Assembly (NCBI GenBank): GCA_002344885.1
Contig: DDUQ01000063.1
Span: forward strand, 21,251-48,183
Origin: Comamonadaceae bacterium UBA2334
GTDB lineage: Bacteria; Pseudomonadota; Gammaproteobacteria; Burkholderiales; Burkholderiaceae_C
DNA length: 26,933 nucleotides
Direction: 5' to 3'
Position 1 is the first letter of the stretch. Each line of letters starts with the position of its first letter. This document shows positions 14,150-22,094 of the stretch, piece by piece. The notes under the pieces are model-generated. The model made no database searches. It was not told the origin of the DNA and saw only the letters and a list, made by a program, of their open reading frames with translations. Made by a program: the position numbers and the translations under genes.

Positions 14150-16356
14150 CAGGCTGCCAGACGGCCCAGATCGGCCACGCGGTTCATGGCGTTGTGCAGG
14201 GTCTTGAGCAGGCCCAGGCGGTTGGCCTTGAGGGCCGGGTCGTCGGCATTGACCATCACGCCGTCAAAGAACGCATCGACCGGCGCACGCAGCGCCGCAA
14301 GGGCTTGCAGGCTGCCGGTGTAGTTGCCCGCAACAAACGCGGCGTCGGCGGCCGGGGCCACCTGTGCCAGGGCCTGCGCCAGAGCAGCTTCGGAAGCCTC
14401 AGTCAGCAGCGCGGGATTGACCTGCGCCTGCACCTCGCCCTCGGCCTTTTTCAGGATGTTGCCCACGCGCTTGTTGGCCGCGGCCAGTGCGGTGGCTTCG
14501 GGCAGGGCGGCAAAGGCACGCACCGCCTCCAGGCGGCGGGCGATGTCGGCCAGCTGCTGCGGGCGCAGGGCCAGCACGGCGTCCACTTCCTGGGCGCTGT
14601 AGCCCTGCTCGCGAGAGGTTCCGCTGATGCGGTCGTAGAGGAAATCGGCCAAACGCGTCGGAGTTTCTGCAAGAAGCTCAAATCTGGCCGACAGCACACC
14701 ATGCGTTCCTTTGGGCTGTTGGCTAGGTTGCAAACCCGCAGAGGTGATGGACGACATGCAAGACCAACTAATCTCGACCAGCGTGTCCAAGTCCAGGGGC
14801 AAATCCTTTTCCACCAGCATGCGCACCACGCCCAGCGCATGGCGGCGCAGGGCAAACGGGTCTTTGTCGCCGCTGGGCAGTTGGCCGATGCCGAACAGGC
14901 CCACCAGGGTTTCCAGCTTGTCGGCCAGGGCCACCACCACGCCCACGGCATTGCGGGGCAGCTCGTCCCCGGCAAATCGGGGTTTGTAGTGGTCCTCGAT
15001 GGCGTCGGCCATGGTGTCGCCCAGACCGTCGTGGCGGGCGTAGTAGCCACCCATGATGCCTTGCAGCTCGGGGAACTCGCCCACCATGTCGGTCAGCAGG
15101 TCGGCCTTGGCCAGGCGGGCGGCCAGCAGGGCCTGGGCGGCCAGTTCGGCACCGCCCAGCTTCAGGCCGATGGTTTCGGCAATGGCGCAGACGCGCTCCA
15201 TGCGTTCGCCTTGGGTGCCCAGCTTGTTGTGGTAGACCACCTTGGACAGGCCGGGCACGCGGGCCTCCAGCGACTTCTTGCGATCCTGGTCAAAAAAGAA
15301 CTTGGCGTCGGCCAGACGCGGGCGCACCACCCGTTCGTTGCCGCCGGTGACGGCGCTGGCGTCGTCGGGGCGGATGTTGCTGACCACCAGGAACTGGTTG
15401 GTCAACTTGCCTGCAGCGTCCAGCAGCGGGAAGTACTTCTGGTTGGCCTTCATCGTGAGGATGAGGCACTCCTGCGGCACGGCCAAGAACTCAGGTTCGA
15501 ACTGGCACACCAGCACGTTGGGGCGTTCGACCAGCGCGGTGACTTCGTCCAGCAGGGCGTCGTCTTCAATCGGTTTGCAACCGCCGCCCACTTCAGCCGC
15601 CTTGGCGGCCAGCTGGCGGGCGATCTCGGCCTTGCGCGCGGCAAAGCTGGCGATCACCGCACCGTCGCGGGCCAGGGTGTCGGCATAGGCGTCGGCATGG
15701 GCCAGGGGCACGGGGTCCATGGCGGCCTCGAAGCGGTGGCCGTGGGTGGCGTTGCCCGCGTTCAGGCCCAGCGCCTGCACCGGCACCACGGTGCTGCCGT
15801 GCAGCGCCACCAGGCCGTGCGCGGGGCGCACAAAGCTCACGCTGGTCCAACCCGGCAGTTCACAACCGCTTTGCAGCTGGTAGCTCATGACCTTGGGGAT
15901 GGGCAGCTTGGCAATGGCTTCGTTCAGGGCTTTTTGCAGGCCGGTGGTCAGGTCCACGCCGGGCACCACGCTGTCGAGGAACAGGGCCTCCGCCTTGCCG
16001 TCGGGCTGGCGCTTCAGCCGGGCCAGCACGGCAACGGGATCGGTCACATCCAGCCCCATGCCACCCAGCCGCTTGAGCAGCGCGGCGCTGGGCTGGCCGC
16101 TGGCGTTCAGGCCCACGGCCACGGGCATGAGCTTGACGGTCTGCGCCTTGTCGGCGGCTTTGGCCGCCACACCCACCACATGGGCGGCCAGGCGGCGGGG
16201 CGAAGCGTAGGCGGTCACGACCGCATCGGCCGCGGCCAGGCCCTGGGCCTTGAGCTGGTCGGCCAGCACGGTGGCAAAGGCGTTGCCCAGTTTGTTCAGG
16301 GCCTTGGGGGGCAGTTCTTCAACGAACAGTTCAACGAGGAGGTTTTGTGTGGTCAT
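14149..16356 (-). CDS. glyS: Glycyl-tRNA synthetase beta subunit
   Basis: Beta subunit of the bacterial alpha2beta2 glycyl-tRNA synthetase, needed for tRNA(Gly) binding and editing. The N-terminus (NLLVELFVEELPPKAL) and the central stretch LLDAAGKLTNQFLVVSNI, together with LADAKFFFDQDRKKSLE and VVYHNKLGTQGERMERV, identify it with confidence. At 735 residues it is longer than E. coli GlyS (689). Part of the excess sits around residues 525-570, where a serine-rich stretch (SWSCMSSITSAGLQPSQQP) replaces the short linker usually found before the LADFLYDR helix; the DNA there (about 14650-14780) is much less GC-rich than its flanks. The reading frame stays open throughout. ATG 16356 lies 15 bases after the glyQ stop with GGAG 9 bases upstream, so the two subunits are co-expressed. 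Confidence 0.96.
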   Translation of the reverse strand: MTTQNLLVELFVEELPPKALNKLGNAFATVLADQLKAQGLAAADAVVTAYASPRRLAAHVVGVAAKAADKAQTVKLMPVAVGLNASGQPSAALLKRLGGMGLDVTDPVAVLARLKRQPDGKAEALFLDSVVPGVDLTTGLQKALNEAIAKLPIPKVMSYQLQSGCELPGWTSVSFVRPAHGLVALHGSTVVPVQALGLNAGNATHGHRFEAAMDPVPLAHADAYADTLARDGAVIASFAARKAEIARQLAAKAAEVGGGCKPIEDDALLDEVTALVERPNVLVCQFEPEFLAVPQECLILTMKANQKYFPLLDAAGKLTNQFLVVSNIRPDDASAVTGGNERVVRPRLADAKFFFDQDRKKSLEARVPGLSKVVYHNKLGTQGERMERVCAIAETIGLKLGGAELAAQALLAARLAKADLLTDMVGEFPELQGIMGGYYARHDGLGDTMADAIEDHYKPRFAGDELPRNAVGVVVALADKLETLVGLFGIGQLPSGDKDPFALRRHALGVVRMLVEKDLPLDLDTLVEISWSCMSSITSAGLQPSQQPKGTHGVLSARFELLAETPTRLADFLYDRISGTSREQGYSAQEVDAVLALRPQQLADIARRLEAVRAFAALPEATALAAANKRVGNILKKAEGEVQAQVNPALLTEASEAALAQALAQVAPAADAAFVAGNYTGSLQALAALRAPVDAFFDGVMVNADDPALKANRLGLLKTLHNAMNRVADLGRLAA

Positions 16357-16371
16357 GTGTCGTGCTCCGGC

Positions 16372-17277
16372 TCAGGCCACTTTTTTGTCCATCTGCGCCA
16401 CCCACTCGCGCGGTGCCATGGGGAAGCCCAGGCGCTCGCGGCTCTCGTAGTAGCTTTGCGCCACTGCGCGGGCCAGGTTGCGGATGCGGCCGATGTAGGC
16501 GGCCCGCTCGGTCACGCTGATGGCCCCGCGGGCGTCCAGCAGGTTGAAGCTGTGGGCGCATTTCAGCACCTGCTCGTAGGCGGGCAGGGCCAGTTGCTGT
16601 TCCCTCAGGTACTTGGCCTGCTTTTCGTGGGCACCGAAGGCGGTGAACAGGAAGTCGGCGTCGGAGTGTTCGAAGTTGTAGGTGGACTGCTCCACCTCGT
16701 TCTGGTGGTACACGTCACCGTACTTGAGGGTGTCGGTCCACTGCAGGTTGTAGACGTTGTCCACGCCCTGCAGGTACATGGCCAGGCGCTCCAGGCCGTA
16801 GGTGATTTCGCCGGTGGCGGGTTTGCAGTCGATGCCGCCCACCTGCTGGAAGTAGGTGAACTGCGTGACTTCCATGCCGTTGAGCCACACCTCCCAGCCC
16901 AGGCCCCAGGCGCCCAGGGTGGGGTTTTCCCAGTCGTCTTCGACGAAGCGGATGTCGTTCTTCTTCAGGTCAAAGCCCAGCGCCTCCAGGCTGCCCAGGT
17001 ACAGCTCCAGGATGTTGGCCGGGGCGGGCTTCAACACCACTTGGTATTGGTAGTAGTGCTGGAGGCGGTTGGGGTTTTCGCCGTAGCGACCGTCCTTGGG
17101 GCGGCGGCTGGGCTGCACGTAAGCGGCCTTCCAGGGCTCAGGGCCGATGGCGCGCAGGAAGGTGGCGGTGTGGCTGGTGCCAGCGCCCACTTCCATGTCG
17201 TAGGGCTGGAGCAGGGCGCAGCCCTGGGCATCCCAGTAGGACTGCAAGCGAAGGATGATTTGCTGGAAGGTGAGCAT
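16372..17277 (-). CDS. glyQ: Glycyl-tRNA synthetase alpha subunit
   Basis: Catalytic alpha subunit of the tetrameric glycyl-tRNA synthetase, charging tRNA(Gly). 301 residues, close to the 303 of E. coli. The start MLTFQQIILRLQSYWDAQGC is the family N-terminus, so ATG 17277 is chosen over an in-frame codon 9 residues upstream. Class II features are clear: GAGTSHTATFLRAIGPEPW and AYVQPSRRPKDGRYGENPNR (motif 2 region), and ITYGLERLAMYLQGVDNVY (motif 3). It leads the run glyQ-glyS-membrane protein-gmhB. The 199-base upstream gap holds a TTGACA box on the minus strand (17401-17396) overlapping the start of a GCCCC/GGGGC hairpin, but no convincing -10 at proper spacing, so I do not call the promoter. 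Confidence 0.97.
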   Translation of the reverse strand: MLTFQQIILRLQSYWDAQGCALLQPYDMEVGAGTSHTATFLRAIGPEPWKAAYVQPSRRPKDGRYGENPNRLQHYYQYQVVLKPAPANILELYLGSLEALGFDLKKNDIRFVEDDWENPTLGAWGLGWEVWLNGMEVTQFTYFQQVGGIDCKPATGEITYGLERLAMYLQGVDNVYNLQWTDTLKYGDVYHQNEVEQSTYNFEHSDADFLFTAFGAHEKQAKYLREQQLALPAYEQVLKCAHSFNLLDARGAISVTERAAYIGRIRNLARAVAQSYYESRERLGFPMAPREWVAQMDKKVA

Positions 17278-17476
17278 GTTGTCGGGTGCGCCACAACAGC
17301 GCACGGCATTCGGGTGGGGCCACGGCGCCTGCTGACATTTTCAACAGGCTGCATCAGGCGGAATGCGCAATTTTACGTTTGTGCCCCGTCGGGGCTGTCA
17401 AAGCTGTCGGTAGATGCTGCCGTTTCGTCTGACCCGCAAAAAAATCCAAGCGATTCGTCGCCCCTGCGCCAAGACG

Positions 17477-19276
17477 TCAAACGTCATGCGTGCCTGCATT
17501 GTGGGCACCGACCGGCCGGCCACCTCTTGTGCGAAACAGGCAAGCTGCCAACACGCCTGCGCCCGCCAGCAGCCAGAGCACGCCCAAGCCCAGGTGCCCC
17601 GCCCAACGTGCGTAGGGCGTGAGGCCCTCGCGCCCCTCGACGGTGGCTTGGAGCTCACCCGCGACTGCCCGAGGCAGTGCATGGGTCACCCGCCCTTGAT
17701 GGTCGATGACAACCGTTGCGCCCGTGTTGGTGGCGCGAACCATGGGACGCTCCAGCTCCAGCGCGCGCAAACGCGAGATGTGCAGGTGCTGGTCGATGGC
17801 CACTGAGTTGCCAAACCAAGCCAAGTTGCTGAGGTTGACGAGTATGGTCGGTGCGCGGCCGGGGTCCACAAAGCGACTGGCCAGCTCCTCGCCAAACAGG
17901 TCTTCATAACAGATGTTGGGCGCGATCCGCTGGCCCGTCCAGTCAAAAGACGGCTGGTTGAGTGCCCCTCGGTTGAAGTCTCCCAAGGGGATGTTCATCA
18001 TGTTGACAAACCACCTGAACAGGGGGGGTATGAACTCGCCAAAAGGCACCAGATGGTGCTTGTCGTAGCGGTAGAAAGCCCCTGCACCTTCATCCAGCTG
18101 CCCTGCAGACGCCCCCTCGGCCAACCGCTGCAGCGCATGACCGGCCTGCTGTGGGGTGATGCCCCACACCGCGTTGGCGTAACCGTCTGTCAGATTGCCC
18201 AAAGGCAAGCCTGTGACCACCGCATGCTGCTGACGCGCTAGGCTGGACAGCACGGGCTGCCAGTAGGCGGCCCCCATCTGTTGAGGCAGCAGGGGCAATG
18301 CTGTCTCTGGGGCCACCACCAATGTGCCTGTTGCAAGTGGCGTCATGTCCTCCTCGTGTGCCTGCCTTGCCTGGCTGGCTGCTGCCCCCTGCTCTGCAGA
18401 AGCCGAGACAACGGGTTGACGTGTCAGGCCCCGGGCATAGAGAGCCAATGCATGGGGCACGCCAGAGCCGGACTGGAATTTTTCATCTTGCGCGATGTTG
18501 CCCTGCAAGAGCACCAGTGGCAGGCTCCCGGCGGTATGGCTGAAGCTAGGCAATGCCTGCTGTACAGCAGGGCCGGCAACCAGCCCGCCGAGGATCGTCA
18601 CCGTGACCAGCATGGGGCGCACTGCGCCTTCGTCTGCACGCAGCCAGGCCCGTGCCAGCACCATGGCCAGGCCTGCCGCAACGGCACCCATGCCGTACAC
18701 CCCCACCCAAGGGGCCAACCAACCCAAGGTGTTGACATGGGCGTAACCCGACGCCCCCCAAGGAAAGCCCGTGAACCACACCCCGCGCGCCAGTTCGGCC
18801 AGGCACCACAATGACGCAAAAAAAAGAGCTGAAATACCAATATTTTTAAGCGATAGACGCCAAAAAATACCAGAAACAACCGCCACATAGAGTGCCAATG
18901 CCCCGGCCAAAGCCAGCACAGCCACGGCGGCCAGCGGTGCCGCCAGGCCACCGTAGGTGTGCATCGATATGAACAGCCACCAGAAGGTCGCCACCAGGGC
19001 GGCGCAGCCAAACACCCATCCGTGCAGAAAAGCCATGCGCCAAGAGGGTGCCCGCACCAACTGAACCAGCCACACGGCCATGGCAACGATTTGCAACACC
19101 GGCCAGGGCTGGCCACTGCGCGGCACAAGCGGGTCCCAGACGGTGGGCGTGGCCACCCAGTCCGAACCCGCCACGCCCCAGGGCCAAGCCAGGGCAACAC
19201 CTTGTGCCAGCCCGGCAAGCGCAGACAGCAGCAGGGTCAGGGCGCTGGAGTGGCCGGTGGGCGGGCTTTGAACCAT
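17477..19276 (-). CDS. lnt: Apolipoprotein N-acyltransferase
   Basis: Inner-membrane enzyme adding the third acyl chain to lipoproteins from phospholipid, as the last maturation step. 599 residues (E. coli 512). The N-terminal half has several membrane helices, a periplasmic nitrilase-like domain covers about 250-545, and a final helix lies at about 560-585. The catalytic triad is present: E324 in VAPETALPLL, K406 in YDKHHLVPFGEF and C456 in NICYEDLFGEE. LARGVWFTGFPWGASGY is the conserved membrane-proximal motif. The helix region 137-153 (IFWRLSLKNIGISALFF) is encoded by a copy of a dispersed AT-rich repeat, see 18824-18870. Extra length also sits at about 285-312 (Ala/Gln-rich). ATG 19276 overlaps the end of corC by 40 bases; there is no other ATG close by, and the ribosome site is weak. 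Confidence 0.96.
   Translation of the reverse strand: MVQSPPTGHSSALTLLLSALAGLAQGVALAWPWGVAGSDWVATPTVWDPLVPRSGQPWPVLQIVAMAVWLVQLVRAPSWRMAFLHGWVFGCAALVATFWWLFISMHTYGGLAAPLAAVAVLALAGALALYVAVVSGIFWRLSLKNIGISALFFASLWCLAELARGVWFTGFPWGASGYAHVNTLGWLAPWVGVYGMGAVAAGLAMVLARAWLRADEGAVRPMLVTVTILGGLVAGPAVQQALPSFSHTAGSLPLVLLQGNIAQDEKFQSGSGVPHALALYARGLTRQPVVSASAEQGAAASQARQAHEEDMTPLATGTLVVAPETALPLLPQQMGAAYWQPVLSSLARQQHAVVTGLPLGNLTDGYANAVWGITPQQAGHALQRLAEGASAGQLDEGAGAFYRYDKHHLVPFGEFIPPLFRWFVNMMNIPLGDFNRGALNQPSFDWTGQRIAPNICYEDLFGEELASRFVDPGRAPTILVNLSNLAWFGNSVAIDQHLHISRLRALELERPMVRATNTGATVVIDHQGRVTHALPRAVAGELQATVEGREGLTPYARWAGHLGLGVLWLLAGAGVLAACLFRTRGGRPVGAHNAGTHDV
18824..18870 (+). repeat. AT-rich dispersed repeat, copy C, inside lnt
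   Basis: GAGCTGAAATAC, then AT-rich bases, then AAGCGATAGACGCCAAA on the plus strand; the same blocks and order as intergenic copy A at 3571-3619, differing mainly in the middle. Translated in the lnt frame (opposite strand), it encodes the hydrophobic segment around residues 137-153. The flanking lnt sequence is GC-rich. No stop or frameshift is created. Confidence 0.6.
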
Positions 19277-20127
19277 TTCACCGCGCCACCGCGGGCATGC
19301 AGCACCTCGAAACGCCAGCCTTGCAGCACATGCTGTTCGCCGCGCTTGGGCACATGTCCCATTTCATGGGCAATCAAGCCACCCACGGTATCGACCTCGT
19401 CATCGGACAGTTGCAGGTCAAAGTGCTCATTCACGCGGGCCAACGGTGTGTCACCGCTGATCCGCCAGGTGCCGTCGGCCAGCGCAAAAATGTCGCCCTC
19501 TTCCTCATCGTCGTCGAACTCATCCTCGATTTCACCGACGATTTCTTCCAGCACATCCTCGATGGTGATCAGGCCTGCCACCCGTCCAAACTCGTCGATC
19601 ACGATGGCCAGGTGGTTGCGATTGCCACGGAATTCGCGCAACAGGTCGTTCAGGCCTTTGGACTCGGGGATGAAGGTGGCCGGGCGCAGCAGGGCACGCA
19701 GGTTGAGTTCAGGCGCGCGTTGCAGCTTGAGCAAATCCTTGGCCAGCAGAATGCCGATGATGTTTTCGCGCTCGTCTTCATACACGGGGAAACGCGAATG
19801 CGCCGTGTCGATGACGGTGTGCAGCAAATCGTCAAACGACGCATCGATGTCCAGCACGTCCATGCGCGGTGCAGCCACCATCACGTCGCCCGCCGTCATA
19901 CCAGCCAGGCGCAACACGCCTTCCAGCATGACGCGGCTTTCGGTGTTGATGATGTGCCGTTCTTCTGCCTCGGAGAGCGAAGCAATCAACTCTTCGGTTG
20001 AATCGGGCCCGGGATGCAGCATCTCGGCCAGTTTTTGCAACAGGCCTCGCTTGTCCTGGATGCGCGCTGATGGCTTGCCCGAACGCGAGGCATGGGATGA
20101 ATTTTGAGGAGGTTGAGGGTCGGCCAC
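19237..20127 (-). CDS. corC: CorC/HlyC-type CBS-domain protein (YbeX)
   Basis: Cytosolic CBS-pair protein with a C-terminal transporter-associated CorC_HlyC domain, linked to magnesium/cobalt homeostasis and ribosome-related functions in other bacteria. From a GTG start at 20127 it has 296 residues, matching E. coli YbeX (292). Visible parts: N-terminal helix (LLQKLAEMLHPGPDSTEELIASL), two CBS motifs (AGDVMVAAPRMDVLDIDAS, then FIPESKGLNDLLREFRGN with IVIDEFGRVAGLITIEDVLE), an acidic stretch GEIEDEFDDDEEEGD, and the C-terminal domain WRISGDTPLARVNEHFDLQL. An ATG at 20202 is in frame but would add 25 residues unlike the family; neither start has a good ribosome site, so the start is uncertain. 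It directly precedes lnt, the conserved ybeX-lnt order. Confidence 0.93.
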   Translation of the reverse strand: MADPQPPQNSSHASRSGKPSARIQDKRGLLQKLAEMLHPGPDSTEELIASLSEAEERHIINTESRVMLEGVLRLAGMTAGDVMVAAPRMDVLDIDASFDDLLHTVIDTAHSRFPVYEDERENIIGILLAKDLLKLQRAPELNLRALLRPATFIPESKGLNDLLREFRGNRNHLAIVIDEFGRVAGLITIEDVLEEIVGEIEDEFDDDEEEGDIFALADGTWRISGDTPLARVNEHFDLQLSDDEVDTVGGLIAHEMGHVPKRGEQHVLQGWRFEVLHARGGAVKWFKARPPATPAP

Positions 20128-20262
20128 AAACAGATTGACAGAATCACGACGCGCAAAGGATACCCGAATGATCTGACAGGGCCATGTCAAACGCAACTGC
20201 ATCCATCATGACACCCGCGACCATCGGCCGCGTTCGCAACAGCATCAGGCCGCTTTGCGGCT

Positions 20263-20925
20263 TCAGACCGAAGCGCCCTCGCCCACGTTTTGCACGCCTT
20301 TGCGGATGTCTTGGAGCAACGCCAACACACGCATGAAGGTGTAGGCTTGTCGCTTGAGTCGATAGTCAGTCTGTGCCACCTGCTCCTGCACGAGTTCGGT
20401 GACCACTGAATCGAAGTTGGCCGGCGGCAACTGGAGAAAGGCCTCCGTCTCCGAACCATCTCGGACAAGCCTCGCACCGGCCTTGCGTGCAATGTTGAGC
20501 ATGGCAGTGTTTTCGCTCAGTGCATGGATGAACATGAGATCCACCCCTTCGTTGCGCGCATGCATGGTCGCGCGCTCGAACAGGCGCGCACCATAGCCGC
20601 GACCTCGGGCGTGCCCCGATACGCTGACGCCGAACTCGGCACAATGGCTGCAGTCGGGGCTCAGCGCGTAAGCAAGGTGCGCCATGGCCACCAGTTCGAG
20701 TTTGCGGTTGAAGATCCCGAACACGTCGTCCCGTCCGAGGTTCATGCTGTCGACATATCGCCTGATTTGCGCATCACCTGCCGGGTAGCCAAAACGCAGG
20801 TAGCGGTCCTGTTCGTTCAACGCCAGCAAGTGGGCGCAGATACGCTCACGGTGCTGCGGGCCCAGCGATCTGATGGGCAAGTACAGCGACGATGTCGGCT
20901 TCCGTGCGGCGTTGTCAGGGTTCAT
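20263..20925 (-). CDS. GNAT-family N-acetyltransferase
   Basis: Predicted acetyl-CoA-dependent acetyltransferase of 220 residues. The acetyl-CoA binding signature is visible: AEFGVSVSGHARGRGYGARLF (strand 4, then a Q/RxxGxG/A-type loop HARGRGYG at about 107-114), followed by MFIHALSENTAMLNIARKAGA, the usual strand 5 and alpha helix with the conserved asparagine. The N-terminal stretch IRSLGPQHRERICAHLLALNEQDRYLRFGYP resembles GNAT proteins found as solo stress-related acetyltransferases or fused to other domains. The substrate is unknown. ATG 20925 is chosen over 20937 because GGAGG lies 5 bases before it, and the upstream ATG overlaps that ribosome site. A perfect 6-base-arm inverted repeat sits just before the ribosome site, suggesting regulation. 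Confidence 0.87.
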   Translation of the reverse strand: MNPDNAARKPTSSLYLPIRSLGPQHRERICAHLLALNEQDRYLRFGYPAGDAQIRRYVDSMNLGRDDVFGIFNRKLELVAMAHLAYALSPDCSHCAEFGVSVSGHARGRGYGARLFERATMHARNEGVDLMFIHALSENTAMLNIARKAGARLVRDGSETEAFLQLPPANFDSVVTELVQEQVAQTDYRLKRQAYTFMRVLALLQDIRKGVQNVGEGASV

Positions 20926-20937
20926 GGCTTCCTCCAT

Positions 20938-20953
20938 TAAGGGTTTACCCTTA
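20938..20953. promoter_or_regulatory. Inverted repeat in the leader of the GNAT gene
   Basis: TAAGGGTTTACCCTTA has perfect TAAGGG/CCCTTA arms around TTTA. It lies 12 bases upstream of the GNAT start codon, next to the GGAGG ribosome site. On the minus strand a possible promoter precedes it (TTGAAA at 20984-20979, 18-base spacer, TTTGAT at 20960-20955), which would place the repeat across the transcription start, a usual operator position. The binding protein is unknown; a 5' UTR hairpin is the alternative. Confidence 0.45.
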
Positions 20954-20997
20954 TATCAAATACTGGCGATGAGGCGCGTTTCAAGGGGACACCATCC

Positions 20998-21011
20998 GCG
21001 ACATGTGTCGC
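20998..21011. repeat. Short inverted repeat between hydrolase and GNAT genes
   Basis: GCGACATGTGTCGC has 6-base arms GCGACA/TGTCGC around TG. It lies in the 110-base gap downstream of the hydrolase stop (21036). With a 2-base loop it is poorer as a hairpin than as a protein-binding palindrome, and no T-run follows on either strand, so it is not a standard terminator. Confidence 0.35.
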
Positions 21012-21035
21012 AACGGCCCCACAGCGCCGTCAAAG

Positions 21036-22010
21036 TCAGCGGTGGCCAGTGTCCATCCGTCCCGCTGCAGGTGCATTCAGACGGGCACACACATCTGCGA
21101 AGACGGCCGGGTGATCGACCAGCGCCACATGCCCCACATGGGGCAGGTACCGTTCTTCACTCCCGGGCAGCACAGCCGTGCCCAGCGGAAACACAATGTT
21201 GTCTGCACAGGAGTGCCAACAGGTAAACAAGGAACCCAGGTCTGCGGGCTCCTGTGCTGCCAAGCTCCGCAACCACGGGCTGTCCAGACGCATCTGCCGG
21301 GCGTTGACTGCCAGGCCCCAGCGCGCCAGCCACGTGCCCCGATGCGGCGTCCCGATTGTGACCACATGCGCCACACGCTGTCGCGCCGAGGGAACCGCTC
21401 GCAACCACGCACGCGTGGCAAGCCCTCCCATGCTGTGCGCCACCACCAGTGGCGGAATGCCGCCGGATGCCTGCGTCACTGCGACCACCGCCCGGTCGAT
21501 GATCTGAACATATTCGTCTATCGAACCCCGAAAAGGCTCCAGGTTCACCGCAACCACCGCATGACCGCTGCCGCGCAATGCGTGCTGCCAGGCGTTCCAC
21601 AAGCCCCGGTTGCACATGAAGCCGTGCACCAGCACCAACCCGCGCCGAGCCTCACCGGTGTCCGATGGCGTGGCTGGCAAAGTGTCTGCCCATCGACGCC
21701 AAGCCCAGGGTTGACGCCACCCGAAAACCCGGACGGCGATCACCATTTCCGCCAGCACCGCGCGACCCATGGCCAAAGACAACCTGACCGGCCGATTGGC
21801 CGAACGGCTGACTGCCACCGACAACATGAATTGCAAGGCCAACACGCCACACAACAACCCCATGGGCGCTGCAATGCCCCATGCAGCCAACGTCGGGGCA
21901 GCGCGCAACGTCCAAACCCACGCCACGACAGACAACAAACTGGCCAGCAATAGAACCTGCTGAACCCGCGCCACCTGTGACGTGATGCCGGAAAGGCGTT
22001 CACGCGTCAT
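21036..22010 (-). CDS. Membrane-anchored alpha/beta hydrolase (lipase/esterase-like)
   Basis: Predicted serine hydrolase of 324 residues. Two or three hydrophobic segments at the N-terminus (about 18-34, 42-68 and perhaps 80-95) should anchor it in the inner membrane; the catalytic domain starts near residue 122 with GLVLVHGFMCNRGLW, whose HGF motif forms the oxyanion hole. The nucleophile elbow is AHSMGG with S193. The likely acid is D270 (SCADNIVFP) and the likely base H294 (HVGHVALVDHP). IGTPHRGT (219-226) is typical of triacylglycerol lipase-like enzymes. ATG 22010 has GGAG 6 bases upstream; an in-frame TTG at 22088 is possible but weaker. It follows the GMC oxidoreductase gene by 84 bases in the same direction. 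The substrate is unknown; an ester of a medium or long chain alcohol or acid is plausible. Confidence 0.86.
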   Translation of the reverse strand: MTRERLSGITSQVARVQQVLLLASLLSVVAWVWTLRAAPTLAAWGIAAPMGLLCGVLALQFMLSVAVSRSANRPVRLSLAMGRAVLAEMVIAVRVFGWRQPWAWRRWADTLPATPSDTGEARRGLVLVHGFMCNRGLWNAWQHALRGSGHAVVAVNLEPFRGSIDEYVQIIDRAVVAVTQASGGIPPLVVAHSMGGLATRAWLRAVPSARQRVAHVVTIGTPHRGTWLARWGLAVNARQMRLDSPWLRSLAAQEPADLGSLFTCWHSCADNIVFPLGTAVLPGSEERYLPHVGHVALVDHPAVFADVCARLNAPAAGRMDTGHR

Positions 22011-22094
22011 GAGCGACTCCGGCGATGCGCCAGCCTTCGTTCGAGGCAACCATTGCACATGGCCCCACTGGATTGCCAAGCTTCCCAACGGCAG

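Noticed and set aside
17376..17401. TTGACA plus GCCCC/GGGGC hairpin upstream of glyQ as a promoter or attenuator
   Set aside because: No -10 box at a suitable spacing and no T-run after the hairpin; mentioned only under glyQ.
17473..17485. GACGTCAAACGTC at the lnt 3' end resembles half-sites of the LiuR-type operator
   Set aside because: It lies at the end of a coding region, the arm spacing differs from the other sites, and no promoter for a catabolic gene follows.
14194..17622. 1142-codon open frame on the plus strand opposite glyS and glyQ
   Set aside because: It is antisense to two clear synthetase genes; its Gly/His/Gln/Val-rich composition is the usual shadow of a GC-rich coding region.
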